Made by a program: the position numbers and the translations under genes
Part shown: positions 53,602 through 62,465 of the stretch, one piece after another
Layout of the letters: every line of letters begins with the position of its first letter
Position numbering within the stretch: position 1 is the first letter of the stretch
NCBI RefSeq assembly: GCF_900105355.1
Contig: NZ_FNSC01000001.1
Coordinates: 4,774,001 to 4,838,000, forward strand
Source: Pseudomonas anguilliseptica
Lineage (GTDB): Bacteria > Pseudomonadota > Gammaproteobacteria > Pseudomonadales > Pseudomonadaceae
DNA length: 64,000 bases
Direction of reading: 5' to 3'
Notes under the pieces: generated by a model
What the model was told of the DNA's origin: nothing
Seen by the model: only the letters and a program-made list of their open reading frames with translations
The model's database searches: none

Positions 53602-54816
53602 CTACCCGAGGATTTCGCTGAGCGGAATAAAGCGCAGGCTATCGCCCTCGGCCAGCGTGGTATTTTCCTGCACTTCGGCAAACCCCTCGGCCCAGGCCGC
53701 ACTGCGCAGCACACCGGAGCTCTGGTTCGGGTAAGGCACCACCCGGCCATTTTCCAGGCGCGCACGCAGGTATTCACGGCGGTTGCCCGGCTTGCTCCAG
53801 GTGAAGCCCGCCGGCATCGGAAAGCCCAATGGCTCGACCCGCTGCACACCCAGACGGCGCAGCAGGTAAGGCCGCGCCAGCAGGCCGAAGGTCACCAGGG
53901 TCGAGGCCGGGTTGCCCGGTAGGCCGATCACCGGAACGCCACGGAACTGCCCGCAGGTCAGCGGCTTGCCCGGTTTGATCGCCAGCTTCCACAGCGCCAG
54001 CTCACCCTCCTCACGCAGGGCCATGCCGAGGAAATCCGCCTCGCCCACCGACACCCCGCCGGTGGAAAAAATCAGATCGACATCACTCAACGCACCCAGC
54101 GCCGCGCGAGTCTGTTCCAGGTCATCGAGCAGAATGCCGCCATCCACCACCTCACAGCCCAGACGCTGCAGCCAGGCGATCAATACGCGGCGGTTGCTGT
54201 TGTAGATCTGCCCTGGCCCCAGTGGCTGACCCGGTTCTACCAGCTCATCGCCAGTGGACAACACGGCCACCCGAGGTCGGCGGCGCACCGTCAATTCGGC
54301 GCAACCCAGGGATGCGGCCAAACCCAGCTCGATCGGGCCTAGACGGGTACCGGCTGGTAATACGCTATCGCCAACACGGGTTTCCTGGCCCTGGGCGCGC
54401 ACATTCTGCCCGAGCTTCAGCGGCTCGCTAAAAGCAACGCGGCCATCCTCACCGAGCACGGCGTTTTCCTGCATTTCCACGGTGTCGGCGCCAGCGGGCA
54501 GCGGCGCGCCGGTAAAGATCCGCGCACAGGTACCAGGCTGTAACGGCTGCGGCGCACTGCCGGCCTGGATGCGTTGGCTGACAACCAGCGGTTCGCCATT
54601 CCAGTCGGCCAGGCGCAGGGCATAGCCATCCATCGCGCTATTGTCCCAGGGCGGCAGATCCAGCTTGGCAATCAGCTGCTCAGCCAGCACGCGGCCAGCC
54701 GCGTCATGCAGGTAGACCTGCTCGGTTTCAACAATTGCCGAAGCCTCAGCCTGCGCCAACAAACGCGCCAGCGCCGCCTCGACGGGCATCAACCCAGGGT
54801 TGTCACAGCAGCTCAT
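53602..54816 (-). CDS. moeA: Molybdopterin molybdenumtransferase MoeA
   Basis: A 404-residue cytoplasmic enzyme that inserts molybdate into adenylylated molybdopterin. The N-terminus VEAALARLLAQAEASAIVETEQV and the PPWDNSAMDGYALR motif are typical, with domain III TGDELVEPGQPLGPGQIYNSNRRVL and DLIFSTGGVSVGEADF. It overlaps moaB by 4 bp (the moaB stop region) and forms an operon with it. It is convergent with the AraC-type gene. Confidence 0.95.
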   Translation of the reverse strand: MSCCDNPGLMPVEAALARLLAQAEASAIVETEQVYLHDAAGRVLAEQLIAKLDLPPWDNSAMDGYALRLADWNGEPLVVSQRIQAGSAPQPLQPGTCARIFTGAPLPAGADTVEMQENAVLGEDGRVAFSEPLKLGQNVRAQGQETRVGDSVLPAGTRLGPIELGLAASLGCAELTVRRRPRVAVLSTGDELVEPGQPLGPGQIYNSNRRVLIAWLQRLGCEVVDGGILLDDLEQTRAALGALSDVDLIFSTGGVSVGEADFLGMALREEGELALWKLAIKPGKPLTCGQFRGVPVIGLPGNPASTLVTFGLLARPYLLRRLGVQRVEPLGFPMPAGFTWSKPGNRREYLRARLENGRVVPYPNQSSGVLRSAAWAEGFAEVQENTTLAEGDSLRFIPLSEILG

Positions 54817-55352
54817 TCACGGCTCTCGCAGGCGGCCACCGATTTGAGGTGCGGGACGAAATTACACGGACGGTGGCGGTTATCCAGCTGCTCACCCAGG
54901 ATGCCATCCCAGGCGGTACGACAGGCGTTGGTCGAACCCGGCAGGCAGCACACCAGGGTGCCGTTGGAGAGCCCCGCCAGGGCGCGCGACTGGATGGTGG
55001 ACGTACCGATATCAGCCACGGAAATCTGCCGGAACAGCTCACCAAAACCATCGACCTGTTTGTCCAGCAAGCAGCTCACCGCTTCCGGGGTGCTATCACG
55101 ACCGGTAAAGCCGGTGCCGCCTGTAATCAGCACCACCTGCACCTGGTCCTCGGCAATCCAGGTGGCGACCTGGGCGCGAATCTTGTACAGATCGTCCTTG
55201 AGCAAAACCCGGGCGGCGAGCTGATGGCCGGCCGCCTGCAGGCGGTCAACAAACAGCTGGCCCGAGGTGTCAGTATCCAGGCTGCGGGGGTCACTGACGG
55301 TCAACACCGCGATATTCAAGGGCACGAAATGTGCCTCGGCCTTGTGGTTCAT
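54813..55352 (-). CDS. moaB: Molybdopterin adenylyltransferase MoaB
   Basis: A 179-residue protein of the MogA/MoaB family that adenylylates molybdopterin before MoeA acts. Conserved parts are [39 protein letters not shown] and [16 protein letters not shown]. The ATG at 55352 ([15 protein letters not shown]) is the family start; the longer frame runs back into mobA. It is divergent from mobA with 67 bp between starts. Confidence 0.94.
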   Translation of the reverse strand: MNHKAEAHFVPLNIAVLTVSDPRSLDTDTSGQLFVDRLQAAGHQLAARVLLKDDLYKIRAQVATWIAEDQVQVVLITGGTGFTGRDSTPEAVSCLLDKQVDGFGELFRQISVADIGTSTIQSRALAGLSNGTLVCCLPGSTNACRTAWDGILGEQLDNRHRPCNFVPHLKSVAACESRE

Positions 55353-55419
55353 GGCAGGCTTCCAGTTATGGGCGATAATGCCCGCCGTTATAACACAGGC
55401 CCGCTTTCGGAGACTGCGC

Positions 55420-56037
55420 ATGCCCGCTTCCGCAACCCTGCCGCGCTGTTCTGTCTTGCTGCTTTCCGGCGGCCGTGGGCAACGTATGGGCGGTGCCGAC
55501 AAAGGCCTGCTCGACTGGCAAGGCCGTCCGCTGATTGCCTGGTTGCACGAGCTGGTGCGGCCCTTGACCGACGACCTGATCATCTCCTGCAACCGCAACA
55601 CCGAGCGCTATGCGCCCTTTGCTGATCGGTTAGTTGCAGATGGTCCTTCTGACAATGGCAATGGCAACTTCCAAGGCCCGCTGGCAGGCATACGTGCCGG
55701 TCTGCGCATCGCGCGCCAGGAGAATCTGTTGGTATTGCCGTGTGATGCGCCACAACTCGACAGGCCGCTGCTGGAGGCACTACTGCGCCTGGCCGGTCAG
55801 CGCGCAGTCGTAGTGCGCCAAGGTGAGTTTCTCGAGCCGTTGTTCAGCGTTATTCCTCGGGCACTGCATGCCGGCCTGGAACAGGCCTGGCAAGCCGGTG
55901 AGCGCAGCCCGCAACGCTGGTTGCGCAGCCTTGATCCATTGACAGTCGAGTGTCCACTCGGTGACCCTCGCCTGGCCAACCTAAACACCCCGGACTTGCT
56001 AGGCGACACGCGGATAAAGGCCAACAAGGGAACTTGA
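55420..56037 (+). CDS. mobA: Molybdenum cofactor guanylyltransferase MobA
   Basis: A 205-residue enzyme that joins GMP to molybdenum cofactor to form MGD. The GTP-binding start is [22 protein letters not shown], then CNRNTERY, and the acidic metal motif [16 protein letters not shown]. The ATG at 55420 gives the right length; the upstream frame overlaps moaB. With moeA and moaB it makes the late steps of cofactor synthesis, while the MOSC protein elsewhere in the window is a likely user of the cofactor. Confidence 0.93.
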   Translation: MPASATLPRCSVLLLSGGRGQRMGGADKGLLDWQGRPLIAWLHELVRPLTDDLIISCNRNTERYAPFADRLVADGPSDNGNGNFQGPLAGIRAGLRIARQENLLVLPCDAPQLDRPLLEALLRLAGQRAVVVRQGEFLEPLFSVIPRALHAGLEQAWQAGERSPQRWLRSLDPLTVECPLGDPRLANLNTPDLLGDTRIKANKGT

Positions 56038-56093
56038 TTGGCAAAATTTCGTCACAAGCAGGGTAAAAACCTCTATCAATCAAGGAGAAACCC

Positions 56094-56315
56094 ATGTCTC
56101 AGCGGATTATTCCAGCATTGCTGCTTACCTTGGGCCTGGTCGCGCTGACTGGTTGCGCGTCCCCGACTGTAATCACCCTCAATGATGGCCGCGAAATTCA
56201 GACCATCGACGAGCCGAATTATGACGAAGATTCGGGCTTCTACGAATTCGAACAACTCGATGGTAAACGCGCCAAGGTCAACAAGGATCAAGTGCGTACC
56301 GTCAAAGAGCTGTAA
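56094..56315 (+). CDS. YgdI/YgdR-family lipoprotein
   Basis: A 73-residue lipoprotein: signal peptide with lipobox LVALTGC, then the conserved SPTVITLNDGREIQTIDEPNYDEDSGFYEFEQLDGK. This small SH3-like beta domain is common in gammaproteobacterial envelopes; its function is not known. A clear AAGGAGA Shine-Dalgarno precedes the ATG. Confidence 0.92.
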   Translation: MSQRIIPALLLTLGLVALTGCASPTVITLNDGREIQTIDEPNYDEDSGFYEFEQLDGKRAKVNKDQVRTVKEL

Positions 56316-56415
56316 GAAAATGCCCCAGGCGCTGCCAGGTACTTTTGCTCGGCGCCTGGGCGCTGAGCGATACATGCAAAGCGTTTGGCCAATAGAAAAA
56401 ATAAGCCCTAACCCC

Positions 56416-56443
56416 TTGTACGGTAAAACTTTCTCAGTAGAAT
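56416..56443 (+). promoter_or_regulatory. tRNA-Pro promoter
   Basis: TTGTAC (56416-56421) and TAGAAT (56438-56443) with a 16-bp spacer; transcription would begin just before the tRNA 5-prime end at 56455. Confidence 0.6.
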
Positions 56444-56454
56444 CTTGAGCCATT

Positions 56455-56530
56455 CGGAGTGTAGCGCAGCTTGGTAGCGCGTCTCGTTCGGGACGAGAAG
56501 GTCGCAGGTTCGAATCCTGTCTCTCGACCA
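56455..56530 (+). tRNA. tRNA-Pro (anticodon CGG), one base short in the acceptor stem
   Basis: The D-arm (AGCGCAGCTTGGTAGCGC), the anticodon stem TCTCG/CGAGA with loop TTCGGGA (anticodon CGG), the T-arm GCAGG-TTCGAAT-CCTGT and an encoded CCA are all present. The 3-prime acceptor strand before ACCA has six bases (CTCTCG) where seven are expected to pair with CGGAGTG. One base of a C run is probably missing (CTCTCCG would pair at six of seven positions). Promoter and terminator are intact, so the gene is likely functional and the base lost in the sequence. Confidence 0.85.
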
Positions 56531-56538
56531 GAACCCAT

Positions 56539-56568
56539 AAAAAAGCCCGCTTAATCGCGGGCTTTTTT
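56539..56568. terminator. Terminator after tRNA-Pro
   Basis: Stem GCCCGC/GCGGGC with loop TTAATC, flanked by A7 and T6, usable from the tRNA side and from cheV on the other strand. Confidence 0.9.
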
Positions 56569-56584
56569 ATGCCTGTGGCAAAGG

Positions 56585-57469
56585 CTATTGCAGACTTTCG
56601 AATGCCTGCACCAGGGCCTTGCTCAGGTCTATAGTGGAGAACTTGGTCAGCACGTCATTGGCGCCGACCGCCTTGGCTTTTTCGGTGTTCATGGTGCTGT
56701 CGAGCGAGGTGTGCAATAGCACATAGATCTGGCCGATATCCGGCTTCTTGCGCAGCGTGCGTACCAGGTCGTAGCCATCCATTTCCGGCATTTCGATATC
56801 CGAGACCAGCACCTCGATGGGTTCCCCGGCATCGAATTGCCGCTGCAGCAACTCAAGTGCGTCGGCGGCGCTGCGCACCATCTGGCAATCCAGTTCCAGC
56901 TTACGCAGGGTAATCATCGTCTGGTGCAATGCGACGTGCGAGTCATCCACCACCAGTACGCGACGCCCTTTGAGCAGCGCCCGCTCACGTTCTGAGAGCA
57001 ACTGCTCGTCCAGCTCCTCGATAATCATCGGCGCGAGCTCGTGCAGCACTTTCTCGATATCGAGAATCTGCACAATCTTGCCGTCGATCTGCGTCACCCC
57101 AGTGATAAAGGCTTTGCTGCCGGAACCTGCCGGCGGCGGACGAACATCGCGGGTGTAGCACTGCACGATGCGCTCCACGCTTTGCACATGCAGGCCCTGA
57201 CGCGAGCGGCTGAGTTCGGTGACGATCAGGCAACCATCATTGTTGCCCGGCACGCCCTGCTCGCCGATGGCCTTGGCCAGATCAATCACTGTCAGCGCCG
57301 AACCACGCAGGGTGGCCACGCCACGCACGTGGGGATGACGACTGGGCAGTTTGCTCAGCGTCGGGCAGGGAATGATTTCCTGAACCTTGAGCAGGTTGAT
57401 CCCCAACAAACGACCGCTGTGTAAGCGAAACAGCAGCAGCGACAGGGCGTCTCCAAGCACCATGCTCAT
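56585..57469 (-). CDS. Chemotaxis coupling protein CheV (second copy)
   Basis: A 294-residue CheW-receiver fusion. The CheW domain starts LLLFRLHSGRLLGINLLKVQEIIPCPTL; the receiver has LVVDDSHVAL, the acceptor Asp in VSDIEMPEMDGYDL, and LHTSLDSTMN. It shares architecture and several motifs with the copy at 44565-45500 but is shorter at the N-terminus and divergent in most of its sequence. The first ATG (57469) has AGGAAG seven bases upstream. It stands alone between tRNA-Pro and a glutaredoxin-like gene. Confidence 0.92.
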   Translation of the reverse strand: MSMVLGDALSLLLFRLHSGRLLGINLLKVQEIIPCPTLSKLPSRHPHVRGVATLRGSALTVIDLAKAIGEQGVPGNNDGCLIVTELSRSRQGLHVQSVERIVQCYTRDVRPPPAGSGSKAFITGVTQIDGKIVQILDIEKVLHELAPMIIEELDEQLLSERERALLKGRRVLVVDDSHVALHQTMITLRKLELDCQMVRSAADALELLQRQFDAGEPIEVLVSDIEMPEMDGYDLVRTLRKKPDIGQIYVLLHTSLDSTMNTEKAKAVGANDVLTKFSTIDLSKALVQAFESLQ

Positions 57470-57518
57470 TGATCTTCTTCCTTCACTAAATCATTGACCG
57501 CCGCACACCCATCAAGCA

Positions 57519-57761
57519 TCAGGTGCTACGCAGGAATTCGACAATCTGTTCGGCTTCGAATGGCCAGTTCAACTCGGCCCCGGTGTCGCTGCGGCGCAGC
57601 ACCGGAATGCGCAGACCATACTCCTCGACCCAGTGCTCATGCTCGGCAATATCGATCAGCTCGACCAACAGACCGTGCTCGACAAAAGGCATCAGCAGCG
57701 CTTCGGCCACCTCACACAGGTGGCAGCCGAGCGTACCGAATAATTGGCATTCCGGGAGCAT
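57519..57761 (-). CDS. Glutaredoxin-like protein (DUF836 type)
   Basis: An 80-residue thioredoxin-fold protein with the motif GTLGCHLCEVAEALL, so a CxxC active site follows the first strand, and the cis-Pro region GLRIPVLRRSDTGAELNWPF. It should be a small thiol-disulfide or iron-sulfur-related redox protein; the partner is unknown. Confidence 0.88.
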   Translation of the reverse strand: MLPECQLFGTLGCHLCEVAEALLMPFVEHGLLVELIDIAEHEHWVEEYGLRIPVLRRSDTGAELNWPFEAEQIVEFLRST

Positions 57762-57811
57762 CTGCGCACCTCCACTGACTACTGGAGGTGCAGTTTAGCA
57801 CTGCCCTAGGC

Positions 57812-58966
57812 TCAGGCGTCCTTGGACTTGCTGCTGTCTAGGGCGGGATTGAGCAGGTTCTGCAGGCCATCCAACAAGCGGCTGTTGAGCTGTTCGGCCT
57901 TGTCCAGACGACCGCTGTCAAAACGCTCATCCAGCGAGAAGCCACCCTTGAGCATATCCAGCAAGCTGGTTTTAGCGGTGCCTTCTTCAGCCACTTGATT
58001 GGCGCTGCGCAATGCGTCAAGCAGGCCCTGAGCGTAGTCGATCAGCGAGCTGTTGACCGCGCTGGCAGCCTGGCCGCCATCTTGCGCAACGGCGCTGTAG
58101 GCATCGGTTGCCTGACGCACAGTGGTTTGGGTCAGACGCAGGGACATGGACGCCAATTGCTCGCCATCCATTTCCAGCGCCATGGCCCGATCGAAGGCAC
58201 TCGACAGATCACCGGCATAGAACTTGTTGGAGAGGTCCTGCACCTGACCGAAGAGTTTTTCCAGTGCAGCGCGTTCTTCGTCATCCAGCTCGCCTTCGAC
58301 ACTGACTTGCCAGGCACCTATCTGCAGGCTCCCGGATTGGCTGCTGGCAACTACTGAGCTGCCGTTGCCATTGCTGCTAGCAACAACGCCACTCTGCGAC
58401 CAGTTGGCCGAAGCCTGGGCGATGGAAATACGCAGCCGATCACCATCACGGGTGGTCACTTCCATATCGAAGGTTTCCGCTTGCGCGGCAAACCGTTCGC
58501 TGTAAGCGGCGATATTGGTTGAGCCCTCAACCAGCGCCGCATCCGGATTAAAGCGCTTGTCCAGGTCACTGAAACCGTCCTGGATTTTCTGGTAGGTGTC
58601 GCCGATATCGCTCGCCACCTTGCCTTGCAGCACGCCCATGCCGTCGAGAATCTTACGCGCCTCGGCAAAACCCTTTTCCACGCCGCTACGCGCCTGTTCA
58701 AGCAAGCCCTTGAGCTTGCTTGGGTCGGCACCAGCAGCTTGTTCGCTTTGCAGGCGCTGCTCGATAAAACCGAGAATGCGCCCGGCGACTTTCTCCGGAG
58801 TGTAATCATTGGCCTTGCCGGCCAACGCACCGGGCTCAAGCCCCAGGCGCTCAGCCAGGCGATTGGCCAGTGTCGCCTGCGCATCGGCAACATTACGTAC
58901 AACCGGCTGAGCAGTGGCGGAGGTAGGACGTGAAGCGGAGGATAAATTTGCGGCCAGGGGGTTCAT
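57812..58966 (-). CDS. DUF5610 protein
   Basis: A 384-residue, mostly helical protein without signal peptide or membrane segment. It starts MNPLAANLSSASRPTSATAQ, a low-complexity region; then LANRLAERLGLEPGALAGKAND and GRILGFIEQRLQSEQAAGADP lead into the DUF5610 domain (about 60-175). A Ser/Asn/Gly-rich linker (SSNGNGSSVVASSQSGS) splits a beta segment. The C-terminal 140 residues are helical again. I do not know a function. Confidence 0.8.
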   Translation of the reverse strand: MNPLAANLSSASRPTSATAQPVVRNVADAQATLANRLAERLGLEPGALAGKANDYTPEKVAGRILGFIEQRLQSEQAAGADPSKLKGLLEQARSGVEKGFAEARKILDGMGVLQGKVASDIGDTYQKIQDGFSDLDKRFNPDAALVEGSTNIAAYSERFAAQAETFDMEVTTRDGDRLRISIAQASANWSQSGVVASSNGNGSSVVASSQSGSLQIGAWQVSVEGELDDEERAALEKLFGQVQDLSNKFYAGDLSSAFDRAMALEMDGEQLASMSLRLTQTTVRQATDAYSAVAQDGGQAASAVNSSLIDYAQGLLDALRSANQVAEEGTAKTSLLDMLKGGFSLDERFDSGRLDKAEQLNSRLLDGLQNLLNPALDSSKSKDA

Positions 58967-59225
58967 GGCAAAGTACCTAGGCGGTGTATCTGACTGGTTG
59001 GCGGCCGTGCGGGATGAAACTTTAGCCTGATTGCGGATAAACCGATCAACGGTGCGCCAGGCAGGCTAGAGCGATTGCAACTGCGTCCACTGCACGCCAG
59101 ACCAACAAAGACCGAAACCGAGCAGACCAAAGTCTAAAAGCCAAGCCTAAGCCCCCATGCTTTATTGCGCCTCGCTGTATCAGATCGGCCACAAGCCGAC
59201 CCGCACACACGAGGAGCTAACAATA

Positions 59226-60479
59226 ATGACTCAATCTCCCCTCGCCCGCGCTGTGGCACTCGCCACACTGGGCACCTGCCTCTGCCTGCCATCGCTGGCC
59301 CAGGCAGAGTTTATCAAGGACAGCAAAGCCACCCTTGAGCTACGCAATTTCTATATGAACCGCGACCTGCGTAACAGCACCGCAGCGCAGCAATCCAAAC
59401 GCGAAGAATGGGCCCAGGGTTTTATCCTAAAAGCCGAGTCGGGCTTTACCGAAGGCACCGTGGGCTTTGGTCTGGATGCTTACGCAGGCCTGGGCCTGAA
59501 ACTCGACTCGTCCGATGAGCGCGCAGGCACCGCCTTGCTGCCAAACAGCTTTGGTAATGAGGGGCCAGGGGAGTATTCCGAAGCCACAGCAGCAGCCAAA
59601 GTGCGTATCTCCAAGACCGTTGGCAAAGTCGGCGGCCTAATGCCTAAGTTGCCTATCGTGGCGTCCGGTGACTCGCGCCTGCTGCCACAGGTGTTTAACG
59701 GCGGGATGATCACCTCCCAGGAAATCGACGGACTGACCCTCAACGGCGGCCAGTTACGCGAAGTGAACTTCCGCAGTTCCACCGACAGCCAGGACATCAC
59801 CGCCAGCAACGTCGGCGGCGTGAGTGACCGTTACAACTTTGCCGGTGGCGACTACAAATTCAACGCCGGCAACACCACCGTAGGCCTGTGGTACGGCGAG
59901 CTGGAAGATATCTACGACCAGAAGCTCTACAACCTCATCCACGTACAACCCATCGGTGACTGGAAGCTGGGGGCCAACCTGGCCTACTTCGATTCCCAGG
60001 ACAACGGCAGCAAACGCGGCGGCAAGCTGGATAACGACCTGACGTCGGTCAACCTCTGGGCTGGCACAGGCGCACACACCTTCCGCCTGGGTTACCAGAA
60101 GGTCGGCGGCGACAACGCCTTCCCATTCCTCACCGAAACCGATCCTTACATCGTCAACTACCTGCAGATTCTCGATTTCACCCGCAAGGACGAGAAATCC
60201 TGGCAGGCACGCTATGACATCAACTTCGCCACCTACGGCGTACCCGGTCTGAGTGCCTTCGTGCGTTACGTTACCGGCGATGGCTTCGATGGCGCTGGTG
60301 GCCGTGATGGCAAGGAATGGGAACGCGACTTCGATGTCAGCTACACCATTCAGGAAGGCACCTTCAAGAACCTGGCATTCCGCTGGCGGAACGCGATGGT
60401 GCGCAGCAACGCGACAGCAACCGGCGGCGACCTTGACGAGAACCGTCTGATCGTCAGCTACACCCTGCCACTGTTCTAA
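59226..60479 (+). CDS. OprD-family outer-membrane porin
   Basis: A 417-residue porin with a signal peptide (cleavage after AQA, residue 27) and the OprD start EFIKDSKATLELRNFYMNRDLR. It ends in the aromatic residue of SYTLPLF, typical of beta-barrel proteins. KREEWAQGFILKAESGFTEGTVGFGLDAYAGLGLKLD is the family signature. Synteny suggests an OpdQ relative, but the substrate (OprD members take up amino acids or aromatic acids) is not readable. The ATG at 59226 was chosen because it gives the signal peptide. Confidence 0.92.
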   Translation: MTQSPLARAVALATLGTCLCLPSLAQAEFIKDSKATLELRNFYMNRDLRNSTAAQQSKREEWAQGFILKAESGFTEGTVGFGLDAYAGLGLKLDSSDERAGTALLPNSFGNEGPGEYSEATAAAKVRISKTVGKVGGLMPKLPIVASGDSRLLPQVFNGGMITSQEIDGLTLNGGQLREVNFRSSTDSQDITASNVGGVSDRYNFAGGDYKFNAGNTTVGLWYGELEDIYDQKLYNLIHVQPIGDWKLGANLAYFDSQDNGSKRGGKLDNDLTSVNLWAGTGAHTFRLGYQKVGGDNAFPFLTETDPYIVNYLQILDFTRKDEKSWQARYDINFATYGVPGLSAFVRYVTGDGFDGAGGRDGKEWERDFDVSYTIQEGTFKNLAFRWRNAMVRSNATATGGDLDENRLIVSYTLPLF

Positions 60480-60501
60480 GCCTCACATTTAAGCGGTCGC
60501 A

Positions 60502-60534
60502 ATAAAAAGGCCCGGACACTGTCCGGGCCTTTTG
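60502..60534. terminator. Terminator between the porin and amtB
   Basis: A 9-bp stem GGCCCGGAC/GTCCGGGCC with loop ACT, A5 before and T4 after, between convergent genes. Confidence 0.9.
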
Positions 60535-60550
60535 CATTAACACCTAGCCA

Positions 60551-61759
60551 TCAATCCTGGCTGACGGCGCCAATCTTGTGCACCGAGAGGTCAGCACCGT
60601 AGTACTCCTCTTCCTGGCTCAGGCGGATTCCCACGGTAGCCTTCAGCACACCATAAACCAGTACGCCACCAATCAAGGCCACTACCACGCCCAGCGCGGT
60701 GCCGACAAACTGGCTGGCCAGGCTTACACCGCCCAGGCCGCCCAACACCTCTTGGCCGAAGATGCCGCAGGCAATACCGCCCCACACACCGCACAGACCG
60801 TGCAGTGGCCAGACACCCAGCACGTCGTCGATCTTCCATTTCACCTGGGTTGCAGTAAACGCCCAGACGAACAGCGCACCAGCAATGGCACCAGTAACCA
60901 GCGCACCGACCGGATGCATCAGGTCGGAACCGGCACACACCGCCACCAGGCCAGCCAGCGGACCGTTGTGCAGGAAGCCAGGGTCATTGCGACCAACCAG
61001 CAAAGCCGCCACCGTACCGCCGACCATCGCCATCAGGGTATTGACCGCCACCAGGCCGCTGACGCTGCCCAGGGTCTGTGCGCTCATCACGTTGAAGCCA
61101 AACCAGCCGATGATCAGAATCCACGAGCCCAGCGCCAGGAACGGAATATTCGACGGGGCAAAGGCCACCAGACGACCATCGCGGTAACGCCCATCACGAC
61201 GCCCCAGCAGAATCACCGCGCCAAAGGCCAGCCAGCCGCCCATCGCGTGCACCACCACCGAGCCGGCAAAGTCATGGAAGGTTGCGCCGAACTGCGCTTC
61301 CAGCCAGGCCTGCACGCCGTAGTTGCCGTTCCAGATCATCCCCTCGAAGAAGGGGTAGATAAAGGCCACGATCAGCACCGTGGCGCACAGTTGCGGGCCG
61401 AACTTGGCGCGCTCGGCGATACCACCGGAAATAATCGCCGGAATGGCCGCAGCAAAGGTCAGCAGAAAGAAGAACTTCACCAGGGCGTAGCCGTTGCCTT
61501 CAGTCAGCACGCTGGCTGGCTCTAGGAAGGTCACGCCGTAGGCAATCCAGTAGCCAACAAAGAAATAAGCCAGGGCCGACACGGCAAAGTCGGAGATGAT
61601 CTTCGACAAAGCGTTGACCTGGTTCTTCTGCCTGACCGTACCCACTTCAAGAAAGGCAAAGCCGGCGTGCATAGCCAGCACCATCACGGCACCAAGCAGA
61701 ATAAACAGGGTATTGGAGCCGTGAATCAGGGTTTCCACAGCACTGTTGATGTTTTCCAT
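60551..61759 (-). CDS. amtB: Ammonium transporter (AmtB family)
   Basis: A 402-residue inner-membrane channel with eleven hydrophobic segments. FLEVGTVRQKNQVNALSKIISDF, FAGSVVVHAMGGWLAFGA and IDDVLGVWPLHGLCGVWGGIACG contain the conserved pore His residues. The ATG at 61759 (MENINSAVETLIHGSN) replaces the usual signal peptide: it has none visible, unlike E. coli AmtB. There is no glnK beside it, so its PII regulation would have to come from elsewhere. Confidence 0.94.
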   Translation of the reverse strand: MENINSAVETLIHGSNTLFILLGAVMVLAMHAGFAFLEVGTVRQKNQVNALSKIISDFAVSALAYFFVGYWIAYGVTFLEPASVLTEGNGYALVKFFFLLTFAAAIPAIISGGIAERAKFGPQLCATVLIVAFIYPFFEGMIWNGNYGVQAWLEAQFGATFHDFAGSVVVHAMGGWLAFGAVILLGRRDGRYRDGRLVAFAPSNIPFLALGSWILIIGWFGFNVMSAQTLGSVSGLVAVNTLMAMVGGTVAALLVGRNDPGFLHNGPLAGLVAVCAGSDLMHPVGALVTGAIAGALFVWAFTATQVKWKIDDVLGVWPLHGLCGVWGGIACGIFGQEVLGGLGGVSLASQFVGTALGVVVALIGGVLVYGVLKATVGIRLSQEEEYYGADLSVHKIGAVSQD

Positions 61760-62136
61760 CTGCGAAGAAAACTCCGTCGCGGGGAAAAAGCACCAAAGCG
61801 GATCACAAATCAATAAATACGCACCATATGGCGGCACTCATCATGATCCAGCTCGCCGAGGTCAAGGCCGCGCAGCACCAAGCCGGTGCCGACTGAACCT
61901 TGTCTCGAAGTACTTATTCCATAGTTATTAATAAGTTATTGATGCACCACGGCGTCCTGGCCAGAACCCTTGCAGCCCCATAAAGGAGCGCATCAGCAAG
62001 AGCGCGCACCAACGCAATGCAAGCGCTGTACCAGCCGAGCAATCAGCGGCATCCCCCTGTGCCGAAGAAAAGAAGGAACCACTGCCCCACAGAGGACTCG
62101 AACCCCCTACACTGCCCCGTCATAAGGAGAGACACC
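61760..62136. other. 377-bp intergenic region between amtB and the DUF883 gene
   Basis: It holds the amtB leader, an AT-rich stretch at about 61905-61945, a possible 22-residue reading frame at 61828-61896 (MAALIMIQLAEVKAAQHQ...), and a T-arm-like segment at 62091-62108. I could not find a sigma-54 promoter. Nothing here is a confident gene. Confidence 0.5.
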
Positions 62137-62454
62137 ATGGTTCGTAAGACCCCCATATCGTCCAGCTCGGATCAGTTACTCGACGAATTCCAGGCGCTGG
62201 TGCGTGACACCGAAAGCTTGTTGCAGCATTCCGCCAGCCTCGCCGGTGAACAGGCCGAGGAACTGCGCGAGCAGATCCGCAGCAGCCTGGGCCGCGCGCG
62301 TAGCACCCTGCACAACGCCGAAGACGCCTTGCATGCCCGCGGCAAGGCGGCTATTGAAGCCACCGAAGGCTATGTGCAGACTCACCCATGGCAGACCCTC
62401 GGCATCGCTGCCGCCATTGGCCTGCTGCTCGGCATGCTGATTTCCCGGCGCTAA
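62137..62454 (+). CDS. DUF883 (ElaB/YqjD-type) membrane-anchored protein
   Basis: A 105-residue protein: a long amphipathic helix (SDQLLDEFQALVRDTESLLQHSAS) followed by a C-terminal helix LGIAAAIGLLLGMLISRR that anchors it in the inner membrane. Family members associate with ribosomes and the membrane in stationary phase. The ATG at 62137 follows AAGGAGAG. It is the first of three genes in an operon of the ElaB/YqjD-YqjE-YqjK type. Confidence 0.9.
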   Translation: MVRKTPISSSSDQLLDEFQALVRDTESLLQHSASLAGEQAEELREQIRSSLGRARSTLHNAEDALHARGKAAIEATEGYVQTHPWQTLGIAAAIGLLLGMLISRR

Positions 62455-62465
62455 AGAGAACATCC

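Noticed and set aside
61760..61860. A sigma-54 promoter for amtB
   Set aside because: No GG-N10-GC element with a good match was found on the minus strand in this stretch.
61828..61896. A 22-residue frame upstream of amtB (MAALIMIQLAEVKAAQHQ...)
   Set aside because: Its composition is coding-like, but there is no clear ribosome-binding site and no homologue I can name; kept only as a remark.
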